Shown here in pieces: positions 26,687 through 34,367 of a stretch of 41,048 nt of DNA (its first letter is position 1; each line of letters opens with the position of its first letter). Under the pieces are notes generated by a model. It did no database searches. It saw only the letters and a program-made list of their open reading frames with translations, and was not told the origin of the DNA. This DNA comes from Beijerinckiaceae bacterium (lineage in GTDB: Bacteria; Pseudomonadota; Alphaproteobacteria; Rhizobiales; Beijerinckiaceae). The position numbers and the translations under genes were made by a program. Location: assembly GCA_026461505.1 (NCBI GenBank), contig JAPJMW010000102.1:1-41048 (forward strand), given 5' to 3'.

Positions 26687-27865
26687 ATGACAACAATCAC
26701 CCTGAAGCCTGAAACAACCTTGCCGGATGATGGTTATGCCGGGGTGCTTGCGGGAAGGGTTTGGCATCCGGATGTGGATGGACCATCGGTTGTCGCTATC
26801 CGCGCGGACGGTGTTTTTGACATCTCTTCGACATTTCCGACCATGCGGGACCTGTGCGAGACAGACGATCCGGCCTCGAGTTTGAAGGCCGCGAAGGGCG
26901 AAAAAATCGGTACGCTTGAGGCTATTCTGGCCAATACGCCACCGGATGGCCGCGACTCTTCGAAGCCATGGCTGATCGCGCCCAATGATTTGCAGGCGAT
27001 TAAAGCCGCGGGCGTAACCTTTGCTGTTTCGATGCTGGAACGCGTGATTGAAGAAAAAGCACGCGGGGATTTTCAGGCAGCGGCGAAGTTGCGGACGGAA
27101 ATTACCGCACTAATCGGCGATGATCTCTCCAAGCTAAAGCCCGGCTCGCCCGACGCGATGAAATTGAAAGAGGTTTTAATCGCCCAAGGCGCGTGGAGCC
27201 AATATCTCGAAGTTGGTATCGGGCCTGACGCGGAAATCTTCACCAAAGCCCCGCCGATGTCAGCGGTCGGAACGGGCGCGGATGCCGGGCTGCACCCGAT
27301 GTCGACCTGGAACAATCCGGAACCGGAAGTGGTAATTGTGGTTGCCTCGACGGGTAAAATTGTCGGCGGGATGCTCGGCAATGATGTGAATTTGCGCGAT
27401 GTGGAAGGCCGCTCAGCGCTGCTCTTGGGCAAGGCGAAAGATAACAATGCGTCGGCTGTGACGGGACCTTTTATTCGCTTTTTTGATGGGGCGTTTACGC
27501 TCGATGATTTGCGGACCGCCGTTGTAACATTACGGGTTGAGGGGCCGGATGGTTTCTCGCTTGAAGGCTCCTCCTCGCTTGCCAAAATTAGCCGCGATCT
27601 GGCGGATTTATCGGCGCAAATGCTCGGAAAACACCACCAATATCCGGACGGGGCGGTGCTTTACACCGGAACCATGTATTCCCCCATCAAGGACCGTGAC
27701 GCGCCCGGCAAGGGCTTTACCCATAAAATGGGCGATATCGTTACGGTGCATACGCCAAAGCTCGGCTCTATCGTTAGCCGGATGCAATCAGCCTATGATT
27801 GCCCGCCTTGGACGTTCGGAACCTCGCATTTGATGCGTAATCTGGCGAAGCGTGGACTGATCTAG
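26687..27865 (+). CDS. FAH-fold 2-keto-3-deoxy sugar-acid dehydratase (XylX-like)
   Basis: A 392-residue member of the fumarylacetoacetate hydrolase superfamily. Metal ligands appear to be E212 and E214 in NNPEPEVVIV and D233 in GNDVNLRD, followed by SALLLGKAKDNNAS and GDIVTVHTPKLGSIV. The length, the long N-terminal domain and the gene order next to a semialdehyde dehydrogenase match XylX of the Caulobacter xylose pathway, which dehydrates 2-keto-3-deoxy-xylonate to 2-oxoglutarate semialdehyde. ATG at 26687 has GAGGAG nine bases upstream; the open frame from 26168 lies antisense to the UxaA-family gene and is rejected. A true fumarylacetoacetase role is unlikely because no tyrosine pathway genes are near. 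Confidence 0.8.
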   Translation: MTTITLKPETTLPDDGYAGVLAGRVWHPDVDGPSVVAIRADGVFDISSTFPTMRDLCETDDPASSLKAAKGEKIGTLEAILANTPPDGRDSSKPWLIAPNDLQAIKAAGVTFAVSMLERVIEEKARGDFQAAAKLRTEITALIGDDLSKLKPGSPDAMKLKEVLIAQGAWSQYLEVGIGPDAEIFTKAPPMSAVGTGADAGLHPMSTWNNPEPEVVIVVASTGKIVGGMLGNDVNLRDVEGRSALLLGKAKDNNASAVTGPFIRFFDGAFTLDDLRTAVVTLRVEGPDGFSLEGSSSLAKISRDLADLSAQMLGKHHQYPDGAVLYTGTMYSPIKDRDAPGKGFTHKMGDIVTVHTPKLGSIVSRMQSAYDCPPWTFGTSHLMRNLAKRGLI

Positions 27866-27937
27866 CTGTTCACCTTTCAAAAATCTGCTATCGAACTCTC
27901 AATCTTTTTTCCGCGTGTTTTTTAAGGATCCTGACGC

Positions 27938-29386
27938 ATGACCGAACATTTCAAAAATCTTATCGCTGGCGAATGGGTCGATGGCGCTTCCGTCTCGATC
28001 AATGTCAACCCGTCTGACACCAATGACGTTGTCGGCCATTTTGCCCGTGCGTCCAAGGAACAAGCCGAGCAGGCGATTGCTGCGGCAAAAGCGGCGTTTC
28101 CGGCTTGGTCGCGCACCACGCCGCAAGAGCGTTATGAGATTTTGAAGAAGGCGTCGGATGAGATTTTGGCGCGTAAGGATGAGCTTGGTAAATTGCTCTC
28201 CCGCGAAGAAGGCAAGACGCTGCCGGAAGGTATTGGCGAGGCGACCCGTGCAGGGCAGATTTTTGCGTTTTTCGCGGGCGAAGCGCTACGCCTAATGGGC
28301 GAGACGGTGCCGAGCGTGCGTCCGGGTGTCGGCGTTGAAATGACGCGCGAAGCAGTTGGCGTTGTCGGCATGATCACGCCTTGGAACTTCCCGATTGCCA
28401 TTCCGGCATGGAAGATCGCGCCAGCGCTCGCGCATGGCAACACGATTGTGTTCAAGCCTGCCGATCTCGTGCCGGGTTCGGCTTGGGCGTTGGTTGATAT
28501 TTTGAACCGCGCTGGTTTGCCGAATGGCGTTCTGAACCTTGTGATGGGTCGCGGCTCGGAAGTAGGCCAAGTCATCCTCAACCATAAGGACGTCAACGCC
28601 ATCACCTTTACGGGTTCTGTTGGAACGGGTCGCAAAGTGGCAGAGGCAGCAATTGCATCGTCACCGATGAAAAAAATGCAGTTGGAAATGGGCGGTAAAA
28701 ATCCGCTCGTTGTTCTCAACGATGCCGATCTTAAAACCGCGGTTGAAGCGGCGGTGAACGGTGCGTTCTTCTCCACCGGACAACGCTGCACCGCATCTTC
28801 GCGTTTGATTGTTGAAGAAGGCATTCATGATGCGTTTGTTGCAGCCCTTGCAGAACGTCTCAAAGGCCTCTCGGTGGATAACGCTCTGAAAGCTGGCACG
28901 CATATCGGCCCTGTGGTCGATCAGAGCCAGTTGGATCAAGATCTTTCTTATATCGCGCTCGGCCAGAAGGAAGGCGCTACGCTGACATGGGGTGGTGAAT
29001 TGCTCAACCGCGAAACCCCCGGTTTCTATTTGCAGCCCGCTTTGTTCACTGGTGTCGATAATTCGATGCGCATTGCGCGCGAAGAAATTTTCGGACCAGT
29101 GGGCGTCGTCATCAAAGCCAAGAGCTATGATGAGGCGCTGGCGATTTCCAATGATACGGATTTCGGTCTCTCGGCGGGTATCTGCACGACGAGTCTGAAA
29201 TATGCCACGCATTTCAAGCGCAATTCGGAAGCGGGTATGGTGATGGTCAATCTGCCAACGGCGGGTGTGGATTATCACGTGCCGTTTGGTGGTCGTAAGG
29301 GCTCAAGCTACGGCTCGCGCGAGCAGGGTTCCTACGCCAAGGAATTCTTCACTACCGTGAAGACGGCCTATACATTCGCGGGTTAA
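27938..29386 (+). CDS. Aldehyde dehydrogenase, 2-oxoglutarate semialdehyde type
   Basis: A 482-residue NAD(P)-dependent aldehyde dehydrogenase. Catalytic residues: N150 in TPWNFPIAIP, E250 in LEMGGKNP and the nucleophile C284 in GQRCTASSR; NAD loop FTGSVGTGRKVAE. Segments such as NPSDTNDVVGHF and PFGGRKGSSYGSREQG resemble the YcbD/GucD-type enzymes of glucarate and galactarate catabolism, which oxidise 2-oxoglutarate semialdehyde. ATG at 27938 has AAGGA upstream. It follows the XylX-like gene by 72 bases and precedes the kinase by three bases, so it is probably one operon ending in 2-oxoglutarate. Confidence 0.88.
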   Translation: MTEHFKNLIAGEWVDGASVSINVNPSDTNDVVGHFARASKEQAEQAIAAAKAAFPAWSRTTPQERYEILKKASDEILARKDELGKLLSREEGKTLPEGIGEATRAGQIFAFFAGEALRLMGETVPSVRPGVGVEMTREAVGVVGMITPWNFPIAIPAWKIAPALAHGNTIVFKPADLVPGSAWALVDILNRAGLPNGVLNLVMGRGSEVGQVILNHKDVNAITFTGSVGTGRKVAEAAIASSPMKKMQLEMGGKNPLVVLNDADLKTAVEAAVNGAFFSTGQRCTASSRLIVEEGIHDAFVAALAERLKGLSVDNALKAGTHIGPVVDQSQLDQDLSYIALGQKEGATLTWGGELLNRETPGFYLQPALFTGVDNSMRIAREEIFGPVGVVIKAKSYDEALAISNDTDFGLSAGICTTSLKYATHFKRNSEAGMVMVNLPTAGVDYHVPFGGRKGSSYGSREQGSYAKEFFTTVKTAYTFAG

Positions 29387-29389
29387 AAA

Positions 29390-30313
29390 ATGGGTTCGCA
29401 TATTCTGGTGATGGGCGAGGCGCTGGTTGATCTGGTGCCTGGCCCGAAGGGGCGTGAAGCGGTTTTGGGCGGCTCGCCCTATAATGTCGCGATTGGCCTT
29501 GGCAGGCTGGGCGCGAAAGTAGCGATCGCCAGCTCGCTCTCGACCGATCAAGACGGGAAACGCTTCAAAGCGGCGCTTGAAGCCGATGGGGTGGACTTGT
29601 CTTATATGGCGTTTTCGGAAGCGCAGAGCCCAACCGCTTTGGTTGAGGAGGGCACAGCCGAAAGCGGCCCGCGCTATATTTTCACCATTGCGGGAACGGC
29701 GTTCGACACACCGCCTGCTTTGCCGAAAAACTGGCCCGATGATTTAAGGCATATTCATGCCGGATCGTTCTCGACTTTGGTGCCGCCTATGTCGCAGGCC
29801 GTGCTTGAGGCGATGCAGCAAGCGAAGGGGCATCGTACGACGAGTTACGATCCCAATATCCGCCCGATGATCACGCCTGATAAAGCTAAAGCACGCGCGG
29901 ATGTCGAGCGGCTTGTGGCGCTTGTCGATATCGTGAAGGCGAGCGAAGAGGATATGGAATGGCTCTATCCGGATCTCGCACCGCGTGACGCGATGCAGGC
30001 CTGGCTAAAGCACGGCCCGACGCTTGCGATTTTAACGCGCGGTGGAAATGGCGCGGAGGCTTTTACCGCATCGGGTCATATCGCGATTCCGGCTCCGAAA
30101 ATTACGGTTCAGGATACGGTTGGTGCGGGTGATAGTTTGATGTCCTCGCTGTTGTTCGTAATGGATCGCGATGGCGCTTTAGGCAAGAATCACGCGCCTT
30201 GGACGCAGAGTGCGATTGAACAATGGCTTGCTTTTGCGGTTAAGGCTTCGGCCTTTACGTGCACGCAAAAGGGATCAAACCCGCCGCGGCTTAAGGATTT
30301 GGAAGTCGCTTAA
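29390..30313 (+). CDS. PfkB family carbohydrate kinase (fructokinase-like)
   Basis: A 307-residue ribokinase-fold kinase. Seen: GEALVDLVPG at the N-terminus, GGSPYNVAIGLGRLG (PfkB signature 1), SYDPNIRPMI, and QDTVGAGDSLMSSLL (signature 2) with the catalytic base D248. This resembles fructokinases and 2-keto-3-deoxygluconate kinases; the substrate cannot be settled. ATG at 29390 is three bases after the dehydrogenase stop, so it is in the same operon. Its presence beside a non-phosphorylative set is unexpected. It converges on the FOXRED1-like gene with only five bases between stops and no hairpin. Confidence 0.88.
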   Translation: MGSHILVMGEALVDLVPGPKGREAVLGGSPYNVAIGLGRLGAKVAIASSLSTDQDGKRFKAALEADGVDLSYMAFSEAQSPTALVEEGTAESGPRYIFTIAGTAFDTPPALPKNWPDDLRHIHAGSFSTLVPPMSQAVLEAMQQAKGHRTTSYDPNIRPMITPDKAKARADVERLVALVDIVKASEEDMEWLYPDLAPRDAMQAWLKHGPTLAILTRGGNGAEAFTASGHIAIPAPKITVQDTVGAGDSLMSSLLFVMDRDGALGKNHAPWTQSAIEQWLAFAVKASAFTCTQKGSNPPRLKDLEVA

Positions 30314-30318
30314 GCCGA

Positions 30319-31533
30319 TTAAATCACATTCTTCTCGAGCAAAGGTCTATTTTCCACGACGCGTTCATGACCTAATTCGCTGAGATCAAGCGTTTGGTAT
30401 TTACCGTGGATTATCAACTCCGAAAGCCCGCGCCCGATGGCGGGGCTTTGCTGCAGGCCGTGGCCGGAAAAACCATTGGCGAGATAGAAATTTTTAAAGC
30501 CCACCGCGCGGCCGACAATCGCGTTGTGATCCAGCGCGCACATGTCGTAATGACCAGCCCATGCACGGCCTTGCTTGATCTCTTCAAAAGCAGGAACACG
30601 GCTTGCGAGCGCTGGCCAGTAGATTTCTTCAAAGAGCGACCAATCCACCTCGAACTCTTTTGAATCCGGATCCTGCTCGCCCGGCGAACCACCGCAGATG
30701 AACATTTGACCTTCGGCTGTCCGTCGACCTTCGGGTCTGAACCATGTGCCCGTTGTATCGATCAGCAAGGGCGCATTGAGCACATCGCCTTTGCAGGTGA
30801 AGGCGAAGACGCAGCGCTTCTTGCCGTGCACGGGAATATCAACACCCGCCATGGCGGCGAGCTCGCGGCCGCCTGATGCGCCAGCCGCGTTTAACACTGC
30901 ACCGCAAGCAATGCGCGAGCCGTCTTTCAAGCGTACGGCGGTGATCGTCTGGCCTTCGCGCTCAATGCCCGTGACTTCGCCATCGATATAGGTAACGCCA
31001 TGATGGCGCGCGCTTTTGCGGAAGGCTTGCATGAGGCCCCAACCATCAAACCAGCCCTCGCCTGTTCGGCCCCATGCGCCAGCTGCGAGATCATCCACCA
31101 CGAGCCATGGAAATTGCGTTTTAAGCCCTTCGGGATCGAAGAGAACAATATCGGCTCCAAGCCCCGTTTGCAGCTTCTGCGTCTCAGAGAGAATTGGCGC
31201 GCCGGGTGTTGTCTCGAGATAGAGATAACCGCCTTCATGCAATCCGATTTCGGGCTTCTCGCCATCGAGTGCGAGGTGGTTGCCGATATTGCGCAAAAAA
31301 TCGATGCCATAGAGCGAGATGTGAATGTTCACCGGCGAGGAGAATTGCTGGCGAATGGATGCAGCTGAAAGTGCCGAGGCGCAATAGGTATAGGTCGGGT
31401 CTTTTTCAATCACGATGACGCGGCCTTTAAAGGCCGGATCCTTCGCGATGTGATAGGCGGTGGAAGAACCAATAACGGCCCCGCCGACAATGACGATATC
31501 GGCGGACGATGGAGGATTGCTTGGGCCTGTCAT
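30319..31533 (-). CDS. FAD-dependent oxidoreductase of the DAO family, FOXRED1-like
   Basis: A 404-residue flavoprotein: FAD-binding ADIVIVGGAVIGSSTAYHIA (11-30), then VIEKDPTYTYCASALSAA. Several stretches match my recollection of human FOXRED1, a mitochondrial complex I assembly factor: SIRQQFS at 59-65, FLRNI at 79-83, FPWL at 141-144, GEGWFD at 158-163, WAGHYD at 325-330, GFSGHGLQQ at 354-362, QTLDLS at 380-385 and a C-terminal NVI. It is more distant from the SoxB at 37664. ATG at 31533 is preferred over TTG at 31551. It begins ten bases after mrp, whose human relative NUBPL also serves complex I. A role as an N-methyl amino-acid oxidase remains possible. Confidence 0.82.
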   Translation of the reverse strand: MTGPSNPPSSADIVIVGGAVIGSSTAYHIAKDPAFKGRVIVIEKDPTYTYCASALSAASIRQQFSSPVNIHISLYGIDFLRNIGNHLALDGEKPEIGLHEGGYLYLETTPGAPILSETQKLQTGLGADIVLFDPEGLKTQFPWLVVDDLAAGAWGRTGEGWFDGWGLMQAFRKSARHHGVTYIDGEVTGIEREGQTITAVRLKDGSRIACGAVLNAAGASGGRELAAMAGVDIPVHGKKRCVFAFTCKGDVLNAPLLIDTTGTWFRPEGRRTAEGQMFICGGSPGEQDPDSKEFEVDWSLFEEIYWPALASRVPAFEEIKQGRAWAGHYDMCALDHNAIVGRAVGFKNFYLANGFSGHGLQQSPAIGRGLSELIIHGKYQTLDLSELGHERVVENRPLLEKNVI

Positions 31534-31543
31534 GACGCTCTTC

Positions 31544-32650
31544 TTACTCAATGATAATTTTAGGACCCTGACGGGCAGGTGCGCCCGTCTCTAGCCGTGT
31601 TTTAAGAGCTTCTGCTAGCCCCAAAAAGATTTTGGCATGGGCACTTTCGGGGGCGGTTGCAACGATCGGCGTGCCCGCATCCGAGCGTTCGCGAATATCG
31701 ATATGCAACGGCACTTCGCCCAAGAAGGGAACGCCCAACCGCTCTGCTTCGTGACGCGCACCACCATGGCCGAAAATATCGGAGCGGGTGCCGCATTCGG
31801 GGCATAGGAAATAGCTCATATTTTCGACGATTCCGAGAATGGGTACTTCTACGCGCTTGAACATCGACACGCCACGCCGCGCATCCAGCAACGCCAAATC
31901 TTGCGGCGTTGAAACGATCACGGCGCCTGCCAATGTCACCGATTGCGCCATGGTGAGCTGCGCATCGCCCGTGCCGGGTGGCATATCGACGATGAGCACA
32001 TCGAGCGAGCCCCAATTCACTTCGCGCATCATTTGCTGCAGAGCCGACATCACCATCGGGCCGCGCCAGATCATCGGCGTTTCTTCCTCGATCAGAAAAC
32101 CGATCGACATGACCTTGATGCCATAGCCATCGAGCGGCTGCATGATCTTGTTTTCATCAATCGTCGGACGGCCCGTGATGCCAAACAATTTTGGCAGTGA
32201 AGGGCCGTAAATATCAGCGTCTAAAATGCCAACTTTCATGCCGAGTTTTGAAAGCGCCAGCGCCAGATTGGTCGAAACGGTGGATTTGCCAACCCCGCCT
32301 TTGCCGGACGCCACAGCGACAATATGTTTCACGCCGGGGATCATCGCCTTGGCGGTGGCCGCCTGCGCACGAGGGCCAGGGGCTGCGGGCGCGTTGGGTT
32401 GCGGCGGGCGCTCGGAGGTCAGCGTAACCAGGGCTTTTTCAACCCCCTTAACCGATAAGAGTGAAGCCTCAACGGCCGCACGAATTGGCTCAATGGTTTT
32501 TGCCTGGGCTTCATCCACAACCAGCGAAACATAGGCTTTATCGTCCTGAATCGAGATGCCGCCCAATAGACCGGAGCGCAAAAACGGTATTTTACCGTCG
32601 GGGCCTTTTAACAGCGAGAGAGCGTTGCGCAGGTCTTGTTCATTCGCCAC
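31544..32650 (-). CDS. mrp: Mrp/ApbC (NUBPL/Ind1-related) Fe-S cluster carrier ATPase
   Basis: A 368-residue P-loop ATPase that carries 4Fe-4S clusters to apoproteins. Domains: N-terminal MIP18/DUF59-like region (1-80), a Pro/Ala linker (82-102), then the ParA/MinD-type ATPase with deviant Walker A SGKGGVGKST at 115-124, DADIYGPSLP, VDMPPGTGDA and the cluster-binding C283-x2-C286 in FLCPECGT. The start is GTG at 32650 with AAGGA upstream. It is operonic with the FOXRED1-like gene and divergent from the dehydrogenase at 32801. In mitochondria its relative Ind1/NUBPL assembles complex I. Confidence 0.95.
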   Translation of the reverse strand: MANEQDLRNALSLLKGPDGKIPFLRSGLLGGISIQDDKAYVSLVVDEAQAKTIEPIRAAVEASLLSVKGVEKALVTLTSERPPQPNAPAAPGPRAQAATAKAMIPGVKHIVAVASGKGGVGKSTVSTNLALALSKLGMKVGILDADIYGPSLPKLFGITGRPTIDENKIMQPLDGYGIKVMSIGFLIEEETPMIWRGPMVMSALQQMMREVNWGSLDVLIVDMPPGTGDAQLTMAQSVTLAGAVIVSTPQDLALLDARRGVSMFKRVEVPILGIVENMSYFLCPECGTRSDIFGHGGARHEAERLGVPFLGEVPLHIDIRERSDAGTPIVATAPESAHAKIFLGLAEALKTRLETGAPARQGPKIIIE

Positions 32651-32800
32651 GAGAGAATTCCTTGGTTTTTACGTGACGCTTTATGGCGGGTTGCGGGTTG
32701 CAAGGTCAACCATTCTTCGCAAAGACGGCTTGCCCGCATCATTTGAGCGGTCCATATCGGCGCATCAACCGTATTCAACCCATTCATAAGAGGGATCGAC

Positions 32801-33670
32801 ATGGCGAAAGTAGCATTTCTGGGTTTGGGTGTGATGGGTTTTCCGATGGCGCGGCATCTTGCGCAAAAGGGGCACGACGTCACCGTTTATAACCGCACCT
32901 TCGCCAAGGCCGAGGCCTGGGTTGCAGCCAATGGTGGCAAGGCCGCCAAGACGCCACGCGAGGCCGCAATGGGCCAAGAGATCGTGTTTGCCTGCGTCGG
33001 CAATGATGATGATTTGCGCTCTGTAACGCTGGGCGCAGACGGCGCCTTTGCGGGGATGGCGAAGGGTAGCGTGTTTGTCGACCACACCACGGCTTCTGCC
33101 GAAGTGGCGCGCGAGCTTTATGCAACGGCGAAAGAGCATGGATTAGCCTTTATCGACGCGCCTGTTTCGGGCGGTCAGGCTGGAGCTGAAAACGGCGTGT
33201 TGACCGTGATGTGCGGTGGTGATGAAGCGATCTATGCGCGTGTTGAACCCGTGATCATGTCCTTTGCCTTCATGTGCAAATTATTGGGCCCATCGGGCGC
33301 GGGGCAGCTCACCAAAATGGTCAACCAGATTTGCATTGCTGGCTTGGTTCAAGGCTTGGCCGAAGGCGTGAATTTCGCCAAAAAGGCAGGCCTCGATGTC
33401 GAAGCCGTGATCGAAACAATCTCGAAGGGTGCGGCCCAAAGCTGGCAGATGGAAAACCGCTACAAGACGATGAACCAGTCGAAATTCGAGTTCGGGTTTG
33501 CGGTAGATTGGATGCGCAAGGATTTGGGCATCTGCATCGCAGAAAGCCGCCGCAACGGCGCTAATTTGCCCGTGACCGCGCTGGTCGATCAGTTCTACGG
33601 CGAAGTGCAAAATATGGGCGGCGGACGCTGGGATACGTCGAGCCTGTTGGCGCGGTTGGAGCGGAAGTAA
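32801..33670 (+). CDS. Beta-hydroxyacid dehydrogenase (GarR/MmsB family)
   Basis: A 289-residue NAD(P)-dependent dehydrogenase of the 3-hydroxyisobutyrate / tartronate-semialdehyde reductase family. Seen: FLGLGVMGFPMARHL (GxGxxG, residues 8-13), DHTTASAE, the substrate motif DAPVSGGQAGAENGVL, and the catalytic K172 with N175 in GQLTKMVNQ. Substrates of the family include tartronate semialdehyde, 3-hydroxyisobutyrate and succinic semialdehyde. A GarR-like role would fit the sugar-acid genes nearby, but this is inference. GAGGGA lies five bases before the ATG. It ends five bases before palindromic repeat copy 2. Confidence 0.85.
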   Translation: MAKVAFLGLGVMGFPMARHLAQKGHDVTVYNRTFAKAEAWVAANGGKAAKTPREAAMGQEIVFACVGNDDDLRSVTLGADGAFAGMAKGSVFVDHTTASAEVARELYATAKEHGLAFIDAPVSGGQAGAENGVLTVMCGGDEAIYARVEPVIMSFAFMCKLLGPSGAGQLTKMVNQICIAGLVQGLAEGVNFAKKAGLDVEAVIETISKGAAQSWQMENRYKTMNQSKFEFGFAVDWMRKDLGICIAESRRNGANLPVTALVDQFYGEVQNMGGGRWDTSSLLARLERK

Positions 33671-33675
33671 CCCTC

Positions 33676-33796
33676 CCGTCATTGCGAGCGAACGCGAAGC
33701 AACCGAGCTAAATTTAAAAAGAAAAGCGCCATGTTTCCGTGGCGCTTTTTTTCGTTATCATCAACTGGGTTGCTTCGCGTTCGCTCGCAATGACGG
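33676..33796. repeat. Palindromic intergenic repeat, copy 2, with nested terminator
   Basis: A nearly perfect palindrome: left arm starts CCGTCATTGCGAGCG, with AACGCGAAGCAACC following (33676 to about 33705); right arm is its complement ending CTCGCAATGACGG at 33796. The arms of about 32 bases differ at one position. The centre holds an independent hairpin (33722-33752). It lies 5 bases from the GarR-like stop and 7 from the soxG stop. It is related to copy 1 at 18479 but its arms are better conserved. Confidence 0.9.
33722..33752. terminator. Bidirectional intrinsic terminator inside repeat copy 2
   Basis: AAAAGCGCCA (33722-33731), eight-base loop, TGGCGCTTTT (33740-33749), continuing to seven T in a row (33746-33752). 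On the minus strand the hairpin is followed by CTTTTTAAATTT. It is suited to stop transcription of both the dehydrogenase gene (+) and the sox operon (-). Confidence 0.85.
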
Positions 33797-33803
33797 AAAA
33801 GCG

Positions 33804-34367
33804 TTACAGCTCGTGGCTCGCCTCTTCTAGCAAGCCCCAAACAAACGGCACGAAGCTGCGCCATAATTCGACGTGGAATGTGTCGGCCGCCGTGCGCCAC
33901 AACACGATATCCGCTTTCGAATAGATCGTGCGCGTGGCCATGCCTACCGGAAAGACGGAGACGTGCAGATCCAGCAAACATCCGCTGGCTAACAGCGTTT
34001 CAGCCTTTGGACCCGACACGGTGAACGCCGTGTTGCGGTGGCTGATATCGACCAGCGAATGGTGCTGCTTGTCGAGCGCTTTTTCGATTGCCGCTTCAAG
34101 CGCTTCAACCTCGCCATCGGGCGCGATGAGCAACCACTCGTCGGGACCGAGCGAAATCGCCGTGCGGCCATTGTCGCTTTCGGCTTTCAGCAAAGCATTC
34201 GGCAACATGACACCAAAACCCTTGGAGCAAGCGCTTGCCGCTTTCGAGTCGCCCCGAAACGAGAAGCGTGTCGCGTAAGGCGTTGGTGCAACGGTGACGG
34301 CCCCTTCCACCTGAATAGGGTGCAAGCCTTCAAAGGCCGAGCGGCGGGTGATTTTTGAATCAGACAT
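33804..34367 (-). CDS. soxG: Sarcosine oxidase gamma subunit
   Basis: A 187-residue subunit of heterotetrameric sarcosine oxidase, with a fold related to the GcvT/YgfZ beta-barrel. Seen: FEGLHPIQVEGAVTVAPTPYATRFSFRG, DEWLLIAPDGE, VDISHRNTAFTVSGPKAETLLASGCLLDLH, and FHVELWRSFVPFVWGLLEEA at the end, all typical of SoxG. It has no catalytic site of its own and helps the tetrahydrofolate reaction interface. ATG at 34367 overlaps the soxA stop by eight bases; the longer open frame to 34538 is rejected. It is the last gene of soxBDAG. Confidence 0.94.
   Translation of the reverse strand: MSDSKITRRSAFEGLHPIQVEGAVTVAPTPYATRFSFRGDSKAASACSKGFGVMLPNALLKAESDNGRTAISLGPDEWLLIAPDGEVEALEAAIEKALDKQHHSLVDISHRNTAFTVSGPKAETLLASGCLLDLHVSVFPVGMATRTIYSKADIVLWRTAADTFHVELWRSFVPFVWGLLEEASHEL

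Noticed and set aside
26498..26767. Extended start of the UxaA-family gene
   Set aside because: Residues before 26497 are unlike the SAF domain and would cross the divergent promoter region and the start of the + gene.
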